From: an uncultured beta proteobacterium
GTDB lineage: Bacteria > Pseudomonadota > Gammaproteobacteria > Burkholderiales > Burkholderiaceae
Assembly (NCBI GenBank): GCA_903938955.1
Contig: CAJAFJ010000744.1
Coordinates: 1-19,440, forward strand
Direction of reading: 5' to 3'
Length of the DNA: 19,440 nt
The notes under the pieces are model-generated. The model was not told the origin of the DNA. It saw only the letters and a program-made list of their open reading frames with translations, and ran no database searches. Each line of letters begins with the position of its first letter. Position 1 is the stretch's first letter. Below, piece by piece: positions 14,985 through 19,440 of this stretch. The translations under genes and the position numbers were made by a program.

Positions 14985-17900
14985 CACGCCCGCCAGCCAA
15001 CGGCGCCGTCCACCGCCACCTGCTGCGCACGGCCGACGGCTTCTAAAGTTTGGAGCAGCATAGGCAGGCCTTTCTTCCAGGGGCCGCGGCCTTTGAAGTG
15101 GGCCTCCAGAGCAGCGAGGGTGAGCGGTACGGCGCTGCTGGTCAGCACCTGGGCCACAGCGCGAACCTGCTCTGGCAGCGTCGCAGGCCAGGCCTGGGCG
15201 GCGCTGCCCGCTGGCTTGACGGCTGGCGCTGCCTGTGTCGCAGCGCTACCAATTTGTGACAGATTTTCATCAAGTAAATCGAGCTCTAGCGCATGATTAA
15301 CATGCTGGAGTAGCTCATTATTTGATAGCGTTTTTTGCGGGTTTTGAAACGCCGGGCGCAGCCAGCGGATGGTGCCAGCGGCTTCTTCCAGCACGCGTTT
15401 GGCGTTGAGGGCGACCAAGCGCTCCAACAAAGTTTCAGTCCAGACTTGGCGAGTCGTCCCATCGTCCCAAGGTACCGAACCCAAATCACTCCAGCCGTAG
15501 GCTTGCAGCACTGCAGCATCCAGTTCGTCGTGCAGAGTGCGCAGCACGCTGACCAGGCCTTGCTCGTGCAGCATCTTCTCTTTGGGCGAGAGCACTTCGT
15601 TGCGGCGAAGTTTTTCCAGCACGTTGTACAAACCAGTGAGCGTGATCGACGCGTGGGCGGCTTGCCGTGCTTTGCGGTGTGCGTCAAGTTGCTCGGCGCG
15701 TGTGCGGATGCGTTCGGCCAGTTCGGGGGTCAGGCCAGTGTCGTCTGTGGGAAAGGCAAAGGTTTCAAAGCAGGACGTGTTGTTGTAAACAGGATCGTTT
15801 CCAACACCAAGCCGACCGCCAGCGGCAAATGCCCAGTCCACATGCACAACACTGCTCAATACGCCCAACATCAGCGCATCGTCACTGCCGATGACACGTA
15901 TTTTTTGATCTGGCGTGACCGAGCCAGAAATGAAACTAAAAAGACGGTGTTTTGCAGTTTCGGTGGTCCCGATGTAGCGGTAGAGTCCCGCAATGGCTTG
16001 CCGAAGCTGGATATTCGTCCGGCGAAAAAGCCACCAGTTTTCACGCAACGACTTGTCATTGCTGACATCCCGTTCCGGCTTCACACGCTCATACAAACGT
16101 TGAAAGCATGCAGGGAACTGGGCGCGAACCTCTTCCAGCGTTAATCCATAAAGATCAATGACGTGTACGCCTCGTGAGCGTTGTGTGAGGTCCTTGCCGT
16201 TGAGATATGGACGGATTCTGTTGGGCTCAATGTCAAGCAAAGGGTCACCCGGTTCGACGATGAAGCCAGCCCCCACCAAGATCATGCCCATGGCTGACAC
16301 GCGTGAATTGGATGCCAGCCGTTGCGCCCTGGAAACATTGGCACCGAGAGTCAATGTTTCATGAATGACACCATAGCGTTCCGCCACCGCAACAGTGAAA
16401 TCATCCGTATCGGATGCTATTTCTGAGACGACAGATTGAAAAACCCCTTCGCCATTGCCTGCAGCACCAACCGTCATGGCAATGCGGACAGCGGCTCCTT
16501 GGGCGCTGTCCACCCACGGGTGATCAGGGATAGCGAATGCGAGATGAATCGGGGGTTTACCACTCAGATGACTACCCACCACCCGGCGGTTGTAGGTCAT
16601 GGAAAGACTGTTGGTTGTAATCAAGCCAAATTGACGTGCATTGCCGTTTGCCACTGTCTCAGCCGCTTTGTGCCACCAATACATCACAAAATCCGCGCTA
16701 TCGGGCACGGCGGGATAAACATCGCGCAATGTCGTGACATAGCCGTCCCCGAGTGCTTCCCGCATTTTCAACTTGCCAATGAAAGGTGGATTCCCAACCA
16801 CAAAATCAACCTGCGGCCATTCGGCTCGGCGTGGATTCAGGTAGTTCCACTGCGGCACTTGAGCGGACTCATCCGGCACCCCGTCCCCGGTGGCGGCATG
16901 CGTTTTAAAGGTTTTACCGTCCCAGCGGGTGATGGGCTTGCCGCTGCTGTCCAGTGCCAGCGCTTGGCGATCGTAAGCCAGCACGGCATCGCGACATTCA
17001 ATGTTGCCGTAGTCGTGAACAACGGGTTCAGCCACACTGCCCAAACCTTGCGTGCGAATGTGCCACTGCAGGTAACCAATCCACAGCACTAACTCGGCCA
17101 GTGCGGCAGCGCGTTCATTCAATTCAATGCCGCGCAACTGTTGCAGGGTGACGGTTTCGCCACCAAAGCCCAGTGATGCTTGTCCCTCGCCCAAATCGCC
17201 CAATTGGTTGATTACTTCGCCCTCCAACCGCTTCAAGTGCTCCAGCGTGACATACAAAAAATTGCCACTACCGCAGGCCGGGTCCAGTACGCGCACGCTG
17301 CACAACTGGTGGTGAAACGCTTTGACCCACTGCCGCGCCTCACGCCATTTGGCGCGCACGGCAGCCGCGTGCCGGTCGGCCGCGGGAAAGTCGGCTTTGC
17401 TTTTAACCTCGACCGGATGAGCTTCCAGCTCGGCAGCCTCATGCGCCAGCACCAACGCGGCGGCTTGGGCGATGGCCCAGTCGGCACGCAAAGGTTCAAT
17501 CACCGTGGGCAACACCAGCCGTTCGACATAGGCGCGTGGCGTGTAGTGCGCGCCCAAGGCGTGACGCTCGGTGGGGTCGAGCGCGCGCTCCAGCAAGGTG
17601 CCAAAAATGGCGGGTTCGACTTCGCGCCAGTTGGCTTGTGCGGCAGCGATCAGTAGGTCGATTTGCTCGGGTTTGAGCAGCAGGCTGTAGCCGTCAGCGC
17701 CGCTATTTTTGAACAGCTTGCCGTTGAATTTGAGCACTGGCTTGGCCAGCGCAGCGCTGAAGCCGCCAATGTCCATGTCGGCCCACAGCAGGCGCAGCAT
17801 CTGTTGCAGCGTGGCAGGGGCATCGCGGTGGGTTTTGAGTAGGCCGATGAAGGCGCCTTTGGGCAGCAACTCAACGTCCTCGGCAAACATGCTGAAGAGA

Positions 17901-18649
17901 CAGCGCGTGAGGTAGCTTGCGATTATTTCAGGAGCTGATTGCTTAAAGTTTTCAGCCAGGGTTGGGGCAGGGGTTTCAAGTGATTTGGCCAACTGCGCCA
18001 GCAGCTTGGCGACCTCGCGGGTGACCTCGGCGCTAATGCGGGCGGGGTTGAGGCTATCGGGTTCCAGCCAGATTTGGCGCAGGCGTTGGCGAATTTCGGG
18101 GCGGGCCAGGTCGGCGAGTTGCAGCCGGTGACTGCGCGGGTCGGGGAACGGGATGTAGGTGCCGCCGCTCATGCTGAATTCGGCAAACACTTCAATCACA
18201 GTGCCCACATCAACCACCAGCACAAAGGGCGGGCGGCCATCGCTGGCGGGCAAGGCGCGAACATAGCCTTCGCCCTGTTTGTGGGCGCGCAACAGGCCGT
18301 CGTCAAAGCCCTTGGTGTGGGCGCCCTTCTTTTGCTTTTTGGCTTCCAGCACGAAGTGGCCGCGCTTGTAGCAGTCGATGCGCCCGGCGCTGCTGGAGCC
18401 GTCGCCGTAGCGGAAGGTCACCGGGCGCTCAAACATGTAGTCTTGTGCGGGCGTGGCGTGCGGTTTGTCCACCCCCAGCAGAGCGCACAGGTCGCTGACA
18501 AAGCTTTGCGCGGTGGACAGCTCACTGGCCGTGGTGCCTTGCCAGCGCTGGATGAAAGCGTAGGCGGCTGGGTTGTCGTCGTTGAGTTTGGCGCTGATGT
18601 CAGCCGTCAGGTGCGCCGTGCCCTGCGGTGTTTTGTTGATTGATCCCAT
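14984..18649 (-). CDS. MmeI-like fused restriction nuclease / N6-adenine DNA methyltransferase (type IIG)
   Basis: The 1221-residue protein has an N-terminal PD-(D/E)xK nuclease core (D92, E102-x-K104 in RIDCYKRGHFVLEAKK). A helical spacer (about 180-400) with LLERALDPTERHALGAHYTPRAYVERLVLPT follows. The gamma-type adenine methyltransferase has motif I DPACGSGNF at 456-464 and motif IV NPPF at 620-623. Next come a target-recognition region (about 650-960) and a C-terminal extension ending in a winged-helix-like segment (about 1150-1221). This is the plan of MmeI-type single-chain enzymes, which cut and methylate one DNA strand near an asymmetric site. MmeI is about 920 residues, so this one is longer. 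All key residues are present, so it is probably active. The ATG at 18647-18649 has no clear ribosome binding site and sits in an inverted repeat. The stop overlaps the PBECR gene start. Confidence 0.88.
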   Translation of the reverse strand: MGSINKTPQGTAHLTADISAKLNDDNPAAYAFIQRWQGTTASELSTAQSFVSDLCALLGVDKPHATPAQDYMFERPVTFRYGDGSSSAGRIDCYKRGHFVLEAKKQKKGAHTKGFDDGLLRAHKQGEGYVRALPASDGRPPFVLVVDVGTVIEVFAEFSMSGGTYIPFPDPRSHRLQLADLARPEIRQRLRQIWLEPDSLNPARISAEVTREVAKLLAQLAKSLETPAPTLAENFKQSAPEIIASYLTRCLFSMFAEDVELLPKGAFIGLLKTHRDAPATLQQMLRLLWADMDIGGFSAALAKPVLKFNGKLFKNSGADGYSLLLKPEQIDLLIAAAQANWREVEPAIFGTLLERALDPTERHALGAHYTPRAYVERLVLPTVIEPLRADWAIAQAAALVLAHEAAELEAHPVEVKSKADFPAADRHAAAVRAKWREARQWVKAFHHQLCSVRVLDPACGSGNFLYVTLEHLKRLEGEVINQLGDLGEGQASLGFGGETVTLQQLRGIELNERAAALAELVLWIGYLQWHIRTQGLGSVAEPVVHDYGNIECRDAVLAYDRQALALDSSGKPITRWDGKTFKTHAATGDGVPDESAQVPQWNYLNPRRAEWPQVDFVVGNPPFIGKLKMREALGDGYVTTLRDVYPAVPDSADFVMYWWHKAAETVANGNARQFGLITTNSLSMTYNRRVVGSHLSGKPPIHLAFAIPDHPWVDSAQGAAVRIAMTVGAAGNGEGVFQSVVSEIASDTDDFTVAVAERYGVIHETLTLGANVSRAQRLASNSRVSAMGMILVGAGFIVEPGDPLLDIEPNRIRPYLNGKDLTQRSRGVHVIDLYGLTLEEVRAQFPACFQRLYERVKPERDVSNDKSLRENWWLFRRTNIQLRQAIAGLYRYIGTTETAKHRLFSFISGSVTPDQKIRVIGSDDALMLGVLSSVVHVDWAFAAGGRLGVGNDPVYNNTSCFETFAFPTDDTGLTPELAERIRTRAEQLDAHRKARQAAHASITLTGLYNVLEKLRRNEVLSPKEKMLHEQGLVSVLRTLHDELDAAVLQAYGWSDLGSVPWDDGTTRQVWTETLLERLVALNAKRVLEEAAGTIRWLRPAFQNPQKTLSNNELLQHVNHALELDLLDENLSQIGSAATQAAPAVKPAGSAAQAWPATLPEQVRAVAQVLTSSAVPLTLAALEAHFKGRGPWKKGLPMLLQTLEAVGRAQQVAVDGAVGWRA

Positions 18650-18659
18650 GTGGGGATCA
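18641..18659. repeat. 7-bp inverted repeat spanning the methyltransferase start codon
   Basis: TGATCCC (18641-18647) and GGGATCA (18653-18659) are perfect inverted repeats around a five-base spacer that contains most of the start codon (18647-18649, minus strand). It may be an operator or an mRNA hairpin that limits initiation. A chance occurrence is possible at this length. Confidence 0.3.
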
Positions 18660-18691
18660 TAGGGGGCGGCGGCACCCTCATCACAAAGCCG

Positions 18692-18862
18692 TTAAACCGC
18701 CTCGACCGCGTCGCCTGGCGTCTGGCTTTCCATCAATTTCAGCAAGCGCAGCGATGCCGGGCGCGTCAGTGCCAGGGTTGATTCAGTTTCAATCACCCGT
18801 GCTGCGGTCATGGGCAAGTCATCCTGCGCAAGATCGGCAGGAGGGATGATTGGTGCTGGCAT
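18692..18862 (-). CDS. Small 56-aa hypothetical protein after parA
   Basis: I choose the ATG at 18860-18862 because AAGG (18868-18871 on the complementary strand) lies five bases upstream and because the longer frame would overlap the parA end. The product begins MPAPIIPPADLAQDDLPMTAARVIETESTLALTRPASLRLLKLMES, with a Pro-rich start followed by one predicted helix. There is no membrane segment and no motif I recognise. It starts seven bases after the parA stop and ends 42 bases before the methyltransferase ATG, all in one direction, so it is probably co-transcribed with parA. It could be a small partition accessory protein, but nothing in the sequence proves this. Confidence 0.5.
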   Translation of the reverse strand: MPAPIIPPADLAQDDLPMTAARVIETESTLALTRPASLRLLKLMESQTPGDAVEAV

Positions 18863-18869
18863 GTGCGCC

Positions 18870-19440
18870 TTAACTTTCCAACACCCCATGCAGCGCCACA
18901 AACGCCTGCGTCAGCTTATGGCCGGGGTCCATGTAGATCATGGGCAGGGATTGCTCATGCGATTCACGAATCTTGACCGAGGACGGCAGGTAGGGTTGCA
19001 GCACCGGCAGACCTTCCGCCACCAACTCGGCCACCATGCGTTGGGGCAGGTTGGCGCGCGGCTGAAACTGGTTCACCACAATGCCCTTCACCTCGAGATC
19101 GGGGTTGTGGTCGGCGCGAATTTCGCGCACGTTGTCCATCAGGGTGTAGAGCGCCTTGCGGGCAAACTCATCACAGTCAAACGGAATCAGGCAACCGCTA
19201 GCGCCGATCAGCGCCGAGCGGGTAAAGAAGTTCAGCGCGGGCGGCGTGTCGATGTAAATGCGGTCATAGCCGCCGTCGAGTTGCTGCAAGGCTTCGCGCA
19301 GTTTGAATATCTTCTGGCGTGATTCGAGCTTGCTCTCCAGCTCGCCCAAATGGGGGCTGGACGGCATGACGTGAAGGTGCTCGTGCGGCGTGGTGACGAT
19401 GAACTCGGTGGGCAGCACGCTGCGAAAACTGTAGCTCAGC
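18870..19440 (-). CDS. ParA-family partition ATPase (partial, 5' end outside window)
   Basis: The minus-strand frame is open through the right edge, and about 189 residues of the C-terminal part are visible. The Walker B-type segment YDRIYIDTPPALNFFTRSALIGA is followed by IPFDCDEFARKALYTLMDNV, VKGIVVNQFQPRANLPQRMVAELV, LPYLPSSVKIRESHEQSLPMIY and PGHKLTQAF, all typical of ParA/Soj-like ATPases. The deviant Walker A (KGGxGKT) would lie beyond the window. ParA proteins form ATP-dependent dimers on DNA to segregate chromosomes, plasmids or other cargo. No ParB is seen here; a 56-residue protein follows. Whether this is a chromosomal or a mobile-element ParA cannot be decided from the fragment. 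Confidence 0.85.
   Translation of the reverse strand, partial: LSYSFRSVLPTEFIVTTPHEHLHVMPSSPHLGELESKLESRQKIFKLREALQQLDGGYDRIYIDTPPALNFFTRSALIGASGCLIPFDCDEFARKALYTLMDNVREIRADHNPDLEVKGIVVNQFQPRANLPQRMVAELVAEGLPVLQPYLPSSVKIRESHEQSLPMIYMDPGHKLTQAFVALHGVLES

Noticed and set aside
16436..17092. 218-codon + strand frame opposite the methyltransferase
   Set aside because: Antisense to motif IV and the region before it; no ribosome binding site, family motif or coding signature seen.

Overview
The window looks like the chromosome of a high-GC betaproteobacterium, most likely Burkholderiales/Comamonadaceae. This rests on protein character and codon bias (a short HypF resembling HypF1 of Cupriavidus/Ralstonia eutropha, and GC-rich third positions), not on a database match. 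Both edges cut through genes: the C-terminus of UbiD on the left and a ParA-type ATPase on the right.

Layout: (1) 1-1172 holds the end of ubiD (+), a hotdog thioesterase (-) and a small Cys-rich zinc-ribbon-like protein (-). (2) 1409-5986 is a compact [NiFe]-hydrogenase maturation operon, hypB-hypF-hypC-hypD-hypE (+). Its genes overlap or are nearly contiguous, and it has no hypA and no hydrogenase structural genes in view. HypC/HypD/HypE/HypF build and deliver the Fe(CN)2CO group and HypB handles nickel. HypB carries an internal His-rich insert, and HypF is only the C-terminal Kae1-like half of the usual protein. (3) 6012-8986 (-) is a translationally coupled pair: a PhnD-like periplasmic binding lipoprotein and a membrane HAMP-PAS-PAS-GGDEF diguanylate cyclase, probably a ligand-sensing c-di-GMP module. 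(4) 9065-10351 (-) is an MltB-type lytic transglycosylase lipoprotein. (5) 10442-13732 (+) is an SNF2-family helicase followed by a stand-alone 5'-3' exonuclease/flap-endonuclease-like protein, ending in a probable terminator.

(6) 13782-19440 is accessory in character. A ribbon-helix-helix antitoxin/ParE-like toxin operon (+) has a -10 box inside a palindrome that could be the antitoxin operator. It faces a minus-strand cluster running parA (partial) -> 56-aa protein -> 1221-aa MmeI-like fused nuclease/DNA methyltransferase -> 149-aa PBECR (barnase/EndoU/colicin/RelE-like) nuclease. The last two genes overlap by one base (TGATG). Between the convergent groups is a compact 73-nt structured element (10-bp closing helix, GNRA hairpin, U-tract) with a -10-like TACAAT placed to start it, then a second terminator hairpin. 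I consider the restriction-methylation enzyme coupled to a predicted ribonuclease, beside a toxin-antitoxin pair and a candidate small RNA, the best place to look for an undescribed defence or stability system. The central part of the methyltransferase gene is clearly lower in GC than its flanks, as expected of an exchanged target-recognition region.

No rRNA, tRNA, insertion sequence or CRISPR array was recognised. No gene-free stretch exceeds 300 bases; the longest (1173-1408 and 268-409) show no feature I can identify beyond the hypB ribosome binding site.
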